From NCBI RefSeq assembly GCF_040560245.1, contig NZ_JAKMWP010000001.1: a DNA stretch of 64,000 nucleotides. One strand, 5' to 3'. The number at the start of each line of letters is the position of its first letter. The first letter of the stretch is position 1. Under the pieces are notes generated by a model. That model ran no database searches, was not told the origin of the DNA, and saw only the letters and a list, made by a program, of their open reading frames with translations. The stretch comes from Morganella sibonii (lineage in GTDB: Bacteria; Pseudomonadota; Gammaproteobacteria; Enterobacterales; Enterobacteriaceae). Below are positions 26,230-35,299 of the stretch, piece after piece. The translations under genes were made by a program, and so were the position numbers.

Positions 26230-26519
26230 TGACGGCTGCGCTGACGTGGGAAAAACAGGGTGAAACCCTCGCCCTGAAAGGGGAACTGGATCGCGATACA
26301 CTGCTGTCGTTCTGGAATGCACGTCAGCAGCAGATGAACGCCGTACAGACGGTGGACGTCGCCGGACTCAGTCATGTGGATTCCGCCGGGCTGGCCATGC
26401 TGGTTCGTCTGCGGGGTGAGCGTCCGGATGCACCGTTTGTGTTATCCGGAGTGAGCGCTAACTTGCAGATGCTGATGTCACTCTACGGTGTTGAGTTCGA
26501 ATTCAGTCAGAACGCGTGA
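26229..26519 (+). CDS. mlaB: STAS-domain subunit MlaB
   Basis: MlaB is a cytoplasmic STAS protein that binds MlaF and is needed for the stability and activity of the transporter. The 96-residue product consists of one STAS domain, with the loop block VDVAGLSHVDSAGLAML carrying the conserved D-S pair. Its ATG shares one base with the mlaC stop (TAATG). Two terminators follow. Confidence 0.95.
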   Translation: MTAALTWEKQGETLALKGELDRDTLLSFWNARQQQMNAVQTVDVAGLSHVDSAGLAMLVRLRGERPDAPFVLSGVSANLQMLMSLYGVEFEFSQNA

Positions 26520-26534
26520 ATTAAAAATAATGTA

Positions 26535-26572
26535 AATAACGGCAGGACAGATACTTATTTGCCGTTATTTTC
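26535..26572 (+). terminator. Terminator after mlaB
   Basis: AATAACGGCA at 26535-26544 and TGCCGTTATT at 26560-26569 form a perfect 10-bp stem ending in a short T-run. Confidence 0.8.
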
Positions 26573-26584
26573 CGTAAGGTAACT

Positions 26585-26632
26585 GCCTCCGGTTGTGTCA
26601 CTCAGGTGACCGCACAGCCGGAGGCATTTTTA
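26585..26632 (+). terminator. Second terminator between mlaB and ibaG
   Basis: GCCTCCGGTTGTG at 26585-26597 pairs with CACAGCCGGAGGC at 26613-26625 (12 Watson-Crick pairs and one wobble), followed by ATTTTT. With the preceding hairpin this separates mlaFEDCB from ibaG-murA. Confidence 0.85.
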
Positions 26633-26706
26633 ATGGTTTAAGAGCGGGGCATATTCGATTACGATAGTGCCTATAACACACAATCTGATAACCAATTTGA
26701 GAAATT

Positions 26707-26961
26707 ATGGATACGAATGAAATCAAACAGGTGCTGATGGATAAGTTAGCACTTACTGACGCAATTGTGACCGGTGACGGCAGCCACTTTCAGGTAATCG
26801 CTGTCGGCGACCTTTTTGACGGTATGAGCCGTGTTAAACAGCAGCAGGCCGTGTATGCGCCACTGATGGAATATATTGCGGATAACCGTATCCACGCGTT
26901 GTCAATCAAAGCCTATACCCCGGCTCAGTGGGAACGGGATCGCAAACTGAGCGGGCTGTAA
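26707..26961 (+). CDS. ibaG: BolA-family iron-sulfur protein IbaG
   Basis: IbaG is an acid-induced BolA-family protein that can hold a [2Fe-2S] cluster jointly with the monothiol glutaredoxin Grx4. The 84-residue product has E. coli's length. The family helix-turn region is GDGSHFQVIAVGDLFDGMSRVKQQQAVY with the invariant SRVKQQQ and the C-terminal HALSIKAYTPAQW containing the conserved histidine. It precedes murA as in E. coli. Confidence 0.95.
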   Translation: MDTNEIKQVLMDKLALTDAIVTGDGSHFQVIAVGDLFDGMSRVKQQQAVYAPLMEYIADNRIHALSIKAYTPAQWERDRKLSGL

Positions 26962-27028
26962 CAGCGGCGGGTAACAATGCGGTGACAAGTCACGCGGCAG
27001 CAATTAATGATAATGAGAGTGTCTACAG

Positions 27029-28294
27029 ATGGATAAATTTCGGGTAAAAGGTCCTTCCGTTCTTCAGGGCGAAGTGACTATCTCAGGGGCAAAAAATGCG
27101 GCATTGCCTATTCTGTTCGCGGCAATTCTGGCGGAAGAGCCGGTTGAATTACACAATGTGCCGGAACTGCGGGATATCGACACCTCTGTGAAGCTGTTAA
27201 CGCGGCTGGGTGCCAAAATTGAGCGTAAAGGAACCACTCTGCGTGTGGATTCCTCGGAAATTAACGAATATTGTGCACCTTATGATCTGGTCAAAACCAT
27301 GCGCGCCTCTATCTGGGCGCTGGGGCCGCTGGTGGCCCGTTTTGGTCACGGTCAGGTTTCCCTGCCGGGCGGCTGTGCTATCGGTGCCCGTCCGGTTGAT
27401 TTGCATATCACCGGATTAGAGCAGTTAGGGGCAAAAATCACCCTGGATGAGGGGTATGTCAAAGCGGAAGTCGACGGTCGTCTGACCGGCAATACTATCG
27501 TGATGGACAAAGTCAGTGTGGGCGCCACGATCACGATTATGTGTGCGGCGGCCCTGGCAAAAGGCAAAACGGTTATCGAAAACGCCGCCCGTGAACCGGA
27601 AATTGAAGATACCGCCGTATTCCTGAATGCGCTGGGTGCCAAAATTACCGGCGCAGGGACTGACCATGTGGTGATTGAAGGTGTTGAACGCCTCGGCGGC
27701 GGTTCTCACACCGTTGTACCGGATCGTATTGAAACCGGGACATTCCTGATCGCCGCGGCGGTTTCACGCGGTAAAATTCTGTGCCGCAACGCCAAGCCGG
27801 ATACGCTGGATGCTGTGCTGGCCAAGCTGCGCGAAGCCGGAGCAGAAATTGAAACCGGAGATGACTGGATAAGCCTGGATATGAAAGGGCAGCGTGCGAA
27901 AGCCGTCACATTCCGTACCGCACCGCATCCGGGTTTCCCGACAGATATGCAGGCGCAGTTCAGTCTGCTGAATCTGGTGGCGGAAGGCTCCGGTATGATC
28001 ACCGAAACCATCTTTGAAAACCGCTTTATGCACATTCCGGAACTGATCCGTATGGGCGCACATGCGGAAATCGAGAGCAATTCTGTGCTGTGTCACGGCG
28101 TGGAAAAACTGTCCGGTGCTCAGGTGATGGCGACCGATCTGCGTGCATCCGCAAGCCTGGTACTGGCGGGCTGTATCGCGGAAGGGACAACGATTGTTGA
28201 CCGTATTTATCATATCGATCGCGGTTATGAGCATATCGAAGAGAAACTGCGTGCTCTGGGTGCGGATATTGAGCGCATTCACTCAGCAGAGTAA
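27029..28294 (+). CDS. murA: UDP-GlcNAc enolpyruvyl transferase MurA
   Basis: MurA transfers enolpyruvate from PEP to UDP-N-acetylglucosamine, the first committed step of peptidoglycan synthesis. The 421-residue product (E. coli 419) has K22 (SGAKNAA) and the loop cysteine C116 in LPGGCAIGARP, which equals E. coli C115, the residue alkylated by fosfomycin. The cysteine is present, so the target itself carries no C-to-D resistance change. A strong terminator follows. Confidence 0.98.
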   Translation: MDKFRVKGPSVLQGEVTISGAKNAALPILFAAILAEEPVELHNVPELRDIDTSVKLLTRLGAKIERKGTTLRVDSSEINEYCAPYDLVKTMRASIWALGPLVARFGHGQVSLPGGCAIGARPVDLHITGLEQLGAKITLDEGYVKAEVDGRLTGNTIVMDKVSVGATITIMCAAALAKGKTVIENAAREPEIEDTAVFLNALGAKITGAGTDHVVIEGVERLGGGSHTVVPDRIETGTFLIAAAVSRGKILCRNAKPDTLDAVLAKLREAGAEIETGDDWISLDMKGQRAKAVTFRTAPHPGFPTDMQAQFSLLNLVAEGSGMITETIFENRFMHIPELIRMGAHAEIESNSVLCHGVEKLSGAQVMATDLRASASLVLAGCIAEGTTIVDRIYHIDRGYEHIEEKLRALGADIERIHSAE

Positions 28295-28334
28295 TTCACG
28301 GCGATAAGCGATAAACAGTATGCTGTAAACAGAA

Positions 28335-28358
28335 AGAGCGGATATCCGCTCTTTTTTT
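28335..28358 (+). terminator. Terminator after murA
   Basis: The palindrome AGAGCGGATATCCGCTCT at 28335-28352 is followed by a run of seven T. It lies between the convergent murA and degS. Confidence 0.88.
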
Positions 28359-28380
28359 ACACCTTATTTTTACACCTTAT
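28355..28380. repeat. 13-bp tandem duplication at the degS stop
   Basis: TTTTACACCTTAT occurs twice in perfect tandem at 28355-28367 and 28368-28380. The second copy contains the degS stop codon on the minus strand. Removal of one copy would leave the protein unchanged. Confidence 0.85.
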
Positions 28381-29465
28381 TCCTGCCCGCCGGGGGATGG
28401 TGTGAATTCTTCGATGGTCACATCGGCAGAAAGCATCTGGCCATTACGCAGCAGGGTGACCGGTACAACACTGCCCGGACTCAGCTCCGCGACCTGATCC
28501 ATCATTTCCAGTGGTGATGTGCTTGGCTTGTTATTGACGCTGGTAATGATATCCCCGACCTGAATCCCGCCTTTATCCGCCGGACTGCCGCGTTCAACCT
28601 GAAAGACCCGCAGGCCGGTTATCTGATTAATATCGCTGTTGTTGGTCCGGATCGGTGGTAATTCTTTGGAGGTGATGCCGATATAACCCCGGATCACACG
28701 GCCGTCTTTTATCAGCTTATTCATAATCCGCAGGGCAAGCTCTGCGGGGATCGCCAGCCCGATACTGTCACTCATCCGTGACGGATCATTGCTGTCGTAA
28801 GACATGGTATTGATACCGACCAGTTCGCCCTCGGTATTGACGAGGGCACCGCCGGAGTTACCGGCCATAATTGAGGCATCTGTCTGGAGGAAGTTCTGAC
28901 GGCGGGTCGGACTCAGCCCGACACGGCCCATTGCGCTGATAATACCCTGATTGACGGTCTGCCCGACATTAAACGGGTTACCGATTGCCAGCACCACATC
29001 ACCCACATGTGACTGCCGCTTCGGATTGATCGGGATCACCGGCAGTTTGTCGGTGGTATTGATTTTCAGTACCGCCAGATCGGTCAGATCATCCGCACCA
29101 ATCAGCATTCCCTCATACAGGCGGCCGTAATTGCCGTATTGCAGCGCGATCAGGATCTGATCGGCGTTTTTAATCACATGCTGATTCGTCAGGATATAAC
29201 CCTGATCATTCATGATCACGCCGGAGCCGAGCGAGGTCATTTCGGGACCCTGCTGGGAGAGACTGCCCATATTGCTGCTGTAAACGTTCACCACAGCAGG
29301 CGCGGCGCGGCGTACCGCCTTGTTATAACTGACCGGTTCATCATTATTGAACAGGTGTGTAAACCATTGGGTCACAAATTGCGGACGAATAGACGGGACA
29401 CTGACCAGAAGAAGGGCAGCCACGATAAGTCCCATAAAGACGGAGCGCAATAATTTAAACCACAT
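28377..29465 (-). CDS. degS: Envelope-stress site-1 protease DegS
   Basis: DegS is the inner-membrane serine protease that senses unfolded outer-membrane porin C-termini through its PDZ domain and makes the first cut in RseA, starting the sigma-E response. The 362-residue product has one N-terminal membrane segment (about 8-23), the triad H96 (TNQHV), D129 (LTDLAVLKI) and S204 (AGNSGGA) and one PDZ domain. The residue before the serine motif is MAGNSGG where E. coli has NHGNSGG. In E. coli degQ is adjacent; here a sulfur gene block intervenes. Confidence 0.96.
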   Translation of the reverse strand: MWFKLLRSVFMGLIVAALLLVSVPSIRPQFVTQWFTHLFNNDEPVSYNKAVRRAAPAVVNVYSSNMGSLSQQGPEMTSLGSGVIMNDQGYILTNQHVIKNADQILIALQYGNYGRLYEGMLIGADDLTDLAVLKINTTDKLPVIPINPKRQSHVGDVVLAIGNPFNVGQTVNQGIISAMGRVGLSPTRRQNFLQTDASIMAGNSGGALVNTEGELVGINTMSYDSNDPSRMSDSIGLAIPAELALRIMNKLIKDGRVIRGYIGITSKELPPIRTNNSDINQITGLRVFQVERGSPADKGGIQVGDIITSVNNKPSTSPLEMMDQVAELSPGSVVPVTLLRNGQMLSADVTIEEFTPSPGGQE

Positions 29466-29614
29466 AGTCCTTAACCGGTGTTGTGAGTACGGGAAGCAGA
29501 TACTTCCGGCAGAATAGCATAATCCGGGTGAATTATATGTGTGTAATTGCGGTATTTTATGACGGGGTACAAATAAACAGGTGTGGTATCAGTCGTTTAT
29601 TTATGACTACCGGC

Positions 29615-29645
29615 CATGACGCGCCGGGCCGCCGGCAACGTCATG
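29615..29645 (-). terminator. Hairpin downstream of tauD
   Basis: CATGACG at 29615-29621 and CGTCATG at 29639-29645 form a perfect stem with a GC-rich inner pair (GCCGG/CCGGC), 13 bases past the tauD stop. There is no T-run, so it may be a 3' end-protecting structure. Confidence 0.5.
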
Positions 29646-29657
29646 TTATACAGGCGT

Positions 29658-30485
29658 TTAAACCGGCTTATCACCGATCACGGTTGCTCTGTGCATAATG
29701 CGGTGAAAATCACCATAATCAAAGCTGGCGAGATGCTGGGTGCAGCGGTTATCCCAGACTGCCACATCGCCGTTTTGCCAGTGCCAGCGGACAAAATATT
29801 TCGGCTGCGTGCTGTGTTTAAATAAAAATGACAGCAGCGCATCACTCTCTTCCGTACTTAATTCACTGATACGGCTGGTGAAACCCTCGGTCACAAACAA
29901 CCCTTTCTTCCCGGTGACCGGATGGGTTCTGACTAACGGGTGACGTATCGGCGGGAAATCACGGCGGGCTTTTTCCAGCGCGTCTTTTGCTTCACCGGTC
30001 TGCGCAAAGCGGCTGTCCGGAAACGATCGGCTGATATCATGCTCTGCCGTCAGTCCGGATAAAAAATCCTGTAAAGGCGGTGATAAGTCATCATAAGCAC
30101 GGGTCAGGCTGGCCCACAGGGTATCACCACCAAAAGGGGGAACCTGCACGGCGGATAACACACATCCCATGGCCGGTTTTTCGAGAAATGTCACGTCGGT
30201 GTGCCACAATTCGTTATCTTTCAGATCCAGAAGATGGCTGTCGAGCACAATCAGTTCCCGCACGTCTTTATGGGAAGGAAAAACCGGATGGATATGCAGC
30301 TCACCCAGCGCGGCGGCAAAGTCCCGCTGGGCTTCCGGCTCAATGTACTGCTGACGGAAAAACAGCACCTGATGTTCCAGTAACGCATCCTGTAATGCGG
30401 CCAGTGTGGCGGCATCCGGTGTTTTATTCAGGTTAATCCCTCCGACCTGTGCGCCGATAGCGGGTGTTAACTGTTGGATTTCCAT
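29658..30485 (-). CDS. tauD: Taurine dioxygenase TauD
   Basis: TauD is an Fe(II)/2-oxoglutarate dioxygenase that hydroxylates taurine, which then breaks into sulfite and aminoacetaldehyde. The 275-residue product has the metal triad H95, D97 (WHTDVTF) and H251 (TQH), and the substrate/2OG arginine R266 (RIMHRAT). ATG 30485 follows GAGAGG by eight bases; the ATG two codons earlier is too close to it. It is the last gene of tauABCD. Confidence 0.95.
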   Translation of the reverse strand: MEIQQLTPAIGAQVGGINLNKTPDAATLAALQDALLEHQVLFFRQQYIEPEAQRDFAAALGELHIHPVFPSHKDVRELIVLDSHLLDLKDNELWHTDVTFLEKPAMGCVLSAVQVPPFGGDTLWASLTRAYDDLSPPLQDFLSGLTAEHDISRSFPDSRFAQTGEAKDALEKARRDFPPIRHPLVRTHPVTGKKGLFVTEGFTSRISELSTEESDALLSFLFKHSTQPKYFVRWHWQNGDVAVWDNRCTQHLASFDYGDFHRIMHRATVIGDKPV

Positions 30486-30505
30486 ATGCATGACCTCTCT
30501 GTCGG

Positions 30506-31297
30506 TTAAGATTCTTTGCCGTACCACGGCACTAATACCTGCTGTAAATGGCGTAATGCCAGTTCAATGGTGAGTGCCACCACGGCAATCACCGCGATAC
30601 CGGTGATGACGATACCGGTGTTGAGAAACTGTGCCGCGGACTGCACCATAAACCCCAGCCCCTGTTGTGCCGCAACCAGTTCAGCCGCCACCAGGGTTGA
30701 CCAGCCCACGCCGAGACCAATCCGGATGCCGGTCAGCATCTGCGGCAGTGCTGACGGCAGAATCACATATCTCAGTACCTGATACCGGTTCGCGCCAAGC
30801 GACTGCACTGCGCGGACCCGGTTTCCCGGCGCGGCCATAATGCCCTGCATCGTCGAAATCAGAACCGGGGCAAGAATTGCCAGCCAGATCAGGAGGATTT
30901 TGGTGGTTTCCCCGATCCCGAACCAGATAACAATCAGCGGCAGATAGGCGAGCGGGGGAACCGGCCGGTACAATTCAACCACCGGGTCCAGTATTCCGCG
31001 TATCCGTGCGCTCAGTCCCATCAGCACACCCAGCGGTATCCCGGTGATAACAGCCAGAAACAGTGCTTTGAGCATACGGTCAAGACTGGCCGCCAGGTGC
31101 TGCCACAGGGTGGCATTCATATAGCCGGACTCGGTCAGCGCCAGAAACTGCTGCCCTATCTGAGCCGGGGCGGGTAAATAGAGCGGATTCACCCACTGTA
31201 ATGCGGTGATCAGCCACCAGCCGGCTATCAGTGCGGATAAACTGACAATACTGAGAAATAAACGGCTGTAGCGGGTCTGCTTATTTATAGTGATCAT
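30506..31297 (-). CDS. tauC: Taurine ABC transporter permease TauC
   Basis: TauC is the inner-membrane permease of the taurine/sulfonate importer. The 263-residue product has about six membrane helices and the cytoplasmic EAA-type loop VRAVQSLGANRYQVLRYVILPSALP that docks on TauB. SsuC is a close relative, but the tauABCD order and adjacent tauD favour TauC. Confidence 0.93.
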   Translation of the reverse strand: MITINKQTRYSRLFLSIVSLSALIAGWWLITALQWVNPLYLPAPAQIGQQFLALTESGYMNATLWQHLAASLDRMLKALFLAVITGIPLGVLMGLSARIRGILDPVVELYRPVPPLAYLPLIVIWFGIGETTKILLIWLAILAPVLISTMQGIMAAPGNRVRAVQSLGANRYQVLRYVILPSALPQMLTGIRIGLGVGWSTLVAAELVAAQQGLGFMVQSAAQFLNTGIVITGIAVIAVVALTIELALRHLQQVLVPWYGKES

Positions 31298-31321
31298 TTG
31301 AGGTGACTCCGTATCTGATAA

Positions 31322-32095
31322 TTAACCGTGCTGGTAGGCCATTATTTTGTCTGACAGTAAATCGCGGTGATGAATAAATGCCGGGTCTGATTTAATCTGC
31401 CGGATCGGCCGGCCCTCTGACCACTGTTTATAAAAAGGAGGTTCTTCTTCCGATATTATCCGTCCGGGAGACGGCGCCATTAATATCAGCTTCGTCGCCA
31501 TTAACAGTGCTTCTTCAATGTCATGCGTGATAATAAAAAAAGCACTCTGCTGCTTTTGCCATAAGGTGAGAATTAAGGTTTGCATCTGTTCCCGGTTGGC
31601 GGCATCGAGTGCGCCGAAAGGTTCGTCCATCAGGATAAAATCAGATTTTACGGCCAGCGCGCGGGCAATACCGACCCGCTGACGCATGCCGCCGGACAGC
31701 GACCAGATATCATCGGTAATAGCGTGAAGTAATCCGACTTTTTGCAGGTTTTCTTCGACAATCCGGGTTTCTTCCTGCTTGCCGAGTTTTTTTATTTTCA
31801 GTCCCAGCGCGACATTTTCATAGACATTCAGCCAGGGCATCAGCGCGTCATTCTGAAATACCACGGCTCTGTCTGAATCAGGATGCAGAACAGGATTTCC
31901 GCCCCGGGTTATCTGCCCGCCGGAGGGCGTTAAAAACCCGGCGACAATATTCAGCAGTGATGTTTTTCCGCAGCCGGATGCACCGAGAATAACGGTAATG
32001 CCATTATCAGGGATCGTTAAATTAATACCGGATAACGTTATTTGCGGCTGGCCGTGATAATGCAGGCCGATATTTTCCAGCGCGATATCTGCCAT
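31322..32095 (-). CDS. tauB: Taurine ABC transporter ATPase TauB
   Basis: TauB powers sulfonate uptake. The 257-residue product has Walker A GASGCGKTSLL, Q-loop FQNDALMPW, signature LSGGMRQRVGIARAL, Walker B FILMDEPFGALD and H-loop ITHDIEEAL. It starts two bases after tauA. The LMPWLNV segment is typical of the nitrate/sulfonate/taurine ATPase group. Confidence 0.94.
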   Translation of the reverse strand: MADIALENIGLHYHGQPQITLSGINLTIPDNGITVILGASGCGKTSLLNIVAGFLTPSGGQITRGGNPVLHPDSDRAVVFQNDALMPWLNVYENVALGLKIKKLGKQEETRIVEENLQKVGLLHAITDDIWSLSGGMRQRVGIARALAVKSDFILMDEPFGALDAANREQMQTLILTLWQKQQSAFFIITHDIEEALLMATKLILMAPSPGRIISEEEPPFYKQWSEGRPIRQIKSDPAFIHHRDLLSDKIMAYQHG

Positions 32096-32097
32096 TA

Positions 32098-33144
32098 TTA
32101 TTTCCCCGCTGCCGCGGTGACGGCTTTCGTATTAATATTTCCGGCATACGAATCCTTAACAGTATCAATACTGCCCTGCTGCTGTAAGAACAGAGCGGTA
32201 TTACGGAGATCGTCCGCCAGGGTTGTTGTCAGAATCTGAACCTGCTCCGCCGATGCGGGATAATCATTGCCCGCCATCACACCGGCCACATCTTCCGGAC
32301 GGGCACCGGTCAGGTGCGCAATTTTGCCCGTGATGTCAGGAAAGTCTGCGATATTATTTTTATTCTGCTGATACCACAAAACCTCACGGTCAGTCACTGC
32401 GGCAAATTGTGCGAGCACATCAGGATGCTGCGCGGCAAAGGTGCTGTCCGCAACCCACAGATCATAAGTCGGTTTTCCCCATGACCGCACATCACGGCCG
32501 GAAACCCGGATTTGCCCGTTTGCTTTCAGCTGACTCAGCGCCGGCTCCCAGACATAGGCGGCGTCAATATCACCTCGTTCCCATGCCGCGACAATTTCCG
32601 CAGGCCGCAGATTAACCAGCTGTACGGATTTTTCATCAATCTTCAGATGTTCCAGTGTCGCAAGCAGGCTGTAGTGGGCGGTGGATGTAAAGGGCACCGC
32701 AATTTTCTTACCGGCCAGGCCGCCGGACGGATTGCGGTCATTGCGGTCATTGCGGACAATCAGGGCTTCGGCTGTATCCGGAATGCCGGAGATATAGAAA
32801 ACCTCCACCGGCAGTCCGCGGCTGGCTGCAACCGTAAAAGGTGCGGACCCCATATTGGCGATATCTGCTTCTCCGGCGGCGAGTGCGGTCAGGACATCCG
32901 CACCGCTGTCAAACTTCTTCCAGATGATCGGCTTACCGGTGGCAGTCTCATAGGCACGATTTGCCTGCGCAATTTTGCCGGGATCGATAATTGCCTGATA
33001 GGCGATAACCACCGGTTTTTCTGTTGTTGTCTGTGGTGATGGTGTTTTCTGGCTGTAAATAAATCCGCTGATAATGGCCAGTACTGCCAGCAGCAACACA
33101 ATCACTTTTAATTTATTTTTTTTCTGAGGCTGATATAACGACAT
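32098..33144 (-). CDS. tauA: Taurine-binding protein TauA, probably membrane-tethered
   Basis: TauA is the periplasmic substrate-binding protein of the taurine importer. The 348-residue product has a basic start (QKKNKLK), a hydrophobic segment at about 13-32, then a Thr/Pro linker and the NMT1/SsuA-like fold (VVIAYQAIIDPGKIAQA, GEADIANMGSAP, YVWEPALSQL). No AxA cleavage site or lipobox cysteine is evident after the hydrophobic stretch, unlike the short cleaved signal of E. coli TauA. It includes a triplicated arginine-asparagine run (RNDRNDRN) from a 9-bp repeat at 32731-32755. Confidence 0.92.
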   Translation of the reverse strand: MSLYQPQKKNKLKVIVLLLAVLAIISGFIYSQKTPSPQTTTEKPVVIAYQAIIDPGKIAQANRAYETATGKPIIWKKFDSGADVLTALAAGEADIANMGSAPFTVAASRGLPVEVFYISGIPDTAEALIVRNDRNDRNPSGGLAGKKIAVPFTSTAHYSLLATLEHLKIDEKSVQLVNLRPAEIVAAWERGDIDAAYVWEPALSQLKANGQIRVSGRDVRSWGKPTYDLWVADSTFAAQHPDVLAQFAAVTDREVLWYQQNKNNIADFPDITGKIAHLTGARPEDVAGVMAGNDYPASAEQVQILTTTLADDLRNTALFLQQQGSIDTVKDSYAGNINTKAVTAAAGK

Positions 33145-33502
33145 TGTTCTCTTCCGTTGCTAAGTCACGAATAGTTATCTATTTAGTGACAGGGAATATA
33201 TTCCGGGAAAGAATTACTTTTTATATTTAAATGCTTTTTTGTTATACATGAATAATATTGGTGATAATGACGGGGTTTTAATAAAAAAGAAGCGTGTGAA
33301 CCGGTGTTTTTTTACGTGTAATTCATTGTTTATCTGAGTTTAGATTCGGGGGATATACGGTTTGTGAATAATCATCATGATGTATCAGATTATTTTGTTA
33401 TGAGTTATGGCTTTATTTTCTTATTCTCAATACACCGTAATACGATAACCTGGCAAATAACGGAATAATAATCACAATGAGCAATGCGGGAGTAACAGAA
33501 CT
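33145..33502. promoter_or_regulatory. Divergent tauA / cysJ control region
   Basis: This 358-base, strongly AT-rich stretch holds no gene and must carry both promoters. An imperfect inverted repeat at 33164-33190 (GTCAC ... GTGAC with AATAG/CTATTT inside) begins 20 bases upstream of tauA. In E. coli tau and cysJI promoters are activated by Cbl and CysB, LysR-type proteins that bind AT-rich sites, so the composition fits; no site can be named from sequence alone. GGGAG before ATG 33503 serves cysJ. Confidence 0.55.
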
Positions 33503-35299
33503 ATGGCAACACAGGAGTCGCCGGAGCCGGTATTTCCGGTTTCTGCGGAACAGCTTGCGGCTTTGCAGTCAGTAACAGCAGGTTTTACCTCTCAGCAACT
33601 GGCCTGGTTATCCGGTTATTTATGGGGACGGGGAAATACCTCTGTGCAGACTGTTATTTCCCCTGCGGTAAACACAACAGAACGCGATATTATTACGATT
33701 ATTTCTGCCTCGCAAACCGGTAATGCACGACGTTTATGTGAAGAATTAAAAACACGGTTTCTCAGTGAGAAATTCTCTGTGAATTTAGTTAATGCCGGAG
33801 AATATAAATATAAACACCTTTCCCGGGAGAAGATTGTCATTATTGTGACATCCACTCAGGGTGATGGTGAACCGCCGGAAGAAGCGGTGGCATTTTATAA
33901 ATATCTGCATTCGGCAAAACGGCCGGATCTCAGCGGAACAGCCTATGCGGTTTTTTCTCTGGGGGATTCGTCGTATGAAAAATTCTGTCAGGCGGGAATT
34001 GATTTTGATGCTCAGCTGACAAAGGCGGGCGCGACAGCACTTCTGCCGAGGGTTGATGCGGATGTCGATTATCAGTCTGCGGCAGCGGCGTGGACAGAAT
34101 CACTGACGCAGGTACTGAAAAGCAGGGGTATTGCCGCGGGATCGCCGCCGCAAACCGTTGTTCAGACGGTCACGGCGGCAGAAAACCGCTACAGCAAAAC
34201 GTCACCGCTGACGGCCTCTCTTTCTGTTAATCAGAAAATTACCGGCCGTAACTCCCTGAAAGATGTACGGCATATTGAAATTTCCATGGAGGATTCCGGT
34301 CTGCGTTATCAGCCGGGTGATTCTCTCGGCGTCTGGTTTGAAAATGATCCTGCGCTGGCTGATGAGATTATCAGCCTGCTGCATGCGGATACGGCAACGG
34401 AGATCACGGTATCCGGCAAAACGTACACATTGCGTGAGGCGCTGATCCGGCATCTGGAGCTCACACAAAATAACGGGGTGACGGTCAGCAAATACGCGCA
34501 GTTATCTCAGCATGAAGCCTTATCCGCACTGATCAGCGATAAACAGGCGGCGCTGCATTACGCACAAACCACACCTGTCGCGGAAATGCTGCGTCAGGCA
34601 CCTTCCCGGCCGGATGCACAGGCTTTCGCTGATATTCTCCGCCCGCTGACCCCGAGGCTGTATTCCGTCTCATCATCACAAGCGGAAGCGGAGGATGAAA
34701 TCCATCTGACGGTCGGCGTAGTGCGTTATGACACGGATGGCCGGACCCGGACCGGCGGGGCTTCCGGGTTTCTCGCCGATCATATACAGGATGGCGGGGA
34801 TGTGCGGGTGTTCATTGAACACAATGATAACTTCCGGTTACCCGCCGACCCGGATGTGCCTGTGATTATGATTGGTGCGGGGACCGGTATCGCGCCGTTC
34901 CGCGCCTTTATGCAGCAGCGGGAAAATGACGGTGCATCCGGTAAAAACTGGCTTTTTTACGGCAATCAGCATTTTACCGAAGATTTTCTGTATCAGACCG
35001 AATGGCAGCGTTATGCCCGCGAAGGTGTGCTGACCAATATCTCGCTGGCCTGGTCGCGGGACAAACCGGTGAAAGCCTATGTGCAGGATAAACTGCGGGA
35101 GCAGGGCGCGGAAGTGTGGCGCTGGATTGAGGACGGGGCACATATTTATGTTTGCGGGAATGCGGGTCTGATGGCCCGTGATACCGAAGATGCATTACTG
35201 GAGATCATCGGCCGGTACGGTAACCGGGATCATGAGTCGGCGGATGAGTTTTTAAGTGAGCTGCGCACAGCGCGCCGTTATCAGAGGGATGTCTATTAA
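33503..35299 (+). CDS. cysJ: Sulfite reductase flavoprotein alpha subunit CysJ
   Basis: CysJ passes electrons from NADPH through FAD and FMN to the CysI haemoprotein. The 598-residue product (E. coli 599) has an N-terminal flavodoxin domain (about 65-200; SASQTGNARR and STQGDGEPPEEA), then the ferredoxin-reductase module with FAD motif RLYSVSSS, NADPH motifs GAGTGIAPFRAFM and CGNAGLMARD, and ends DVY. It overlaps cysI by one base. Confidence 0.97.
   Translation: MATQESPEPVFPVSAEQLAALQSVTAGFTSQQLAWLSGYLWGRGNTSVQTVISPAVNTTERDIITIISASQTGNARRLCEELKTRFLSEKFSVNLVNAGEYKYKHLSREKIVIIVTSTQGDGEPPEEAVAFYKYLHSAKRPDLSGTAYAVFSLGDSSYEKFCQAGIDFDAQLTKAGATALLPRVDADVDYQSAAAAWTESLTQVLKSRGIAAGSPPQTVVQTVTAAENRYSKTSPLTASLSVNQKITGRNSLKDVRHIEISMEDSGLRYQPGDSLGVWFENDPALADEIISLLHADTATEITVSGKTYTLREALIRHLELTQNNGVTVSKYAQLSQHEALSALISDKQAALHYAQTTPVAEMLRQAPSRPDAQAFADILRPLTPRLYSVSSSQAEAEDEIHLTVGVVRYDTDGRTRTGGASGFLADHIQDGGDVRVFIEHNDNFRLPADPDVPVIMIGAGTGIAPFRAFMQQRENDGASGKNWLFYGNQHFTEDFLYQTEWQRYAREGVLTNISLAWSRDKPVKAYVQDKLREQGAEVWRWIEDGAHIYVCGNAGLMARDTEDALLEIIGRYGNRDHESADEFLSELRTARRYQRDVY

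Noticed and set aside
27029..28294. MurA with the Asp substitution that gives intrinsic fosfomycin resistance
   Set aside because: The loop residue is C116, the sensitive form, so any resistance must have another cause.
29483..29825. Small plus-strand frames between degS and tauD
   Set aside because: They run into tauD antisense, show no start signals and no familiar motif.
32731..32755. 9-bp tandem repeat inside tauA as a possible frameshift or phase-variation tract
   Set aside because: The unit is a multiple of three and the surrounding protein is intact, so it only adds an RND tripeptide.
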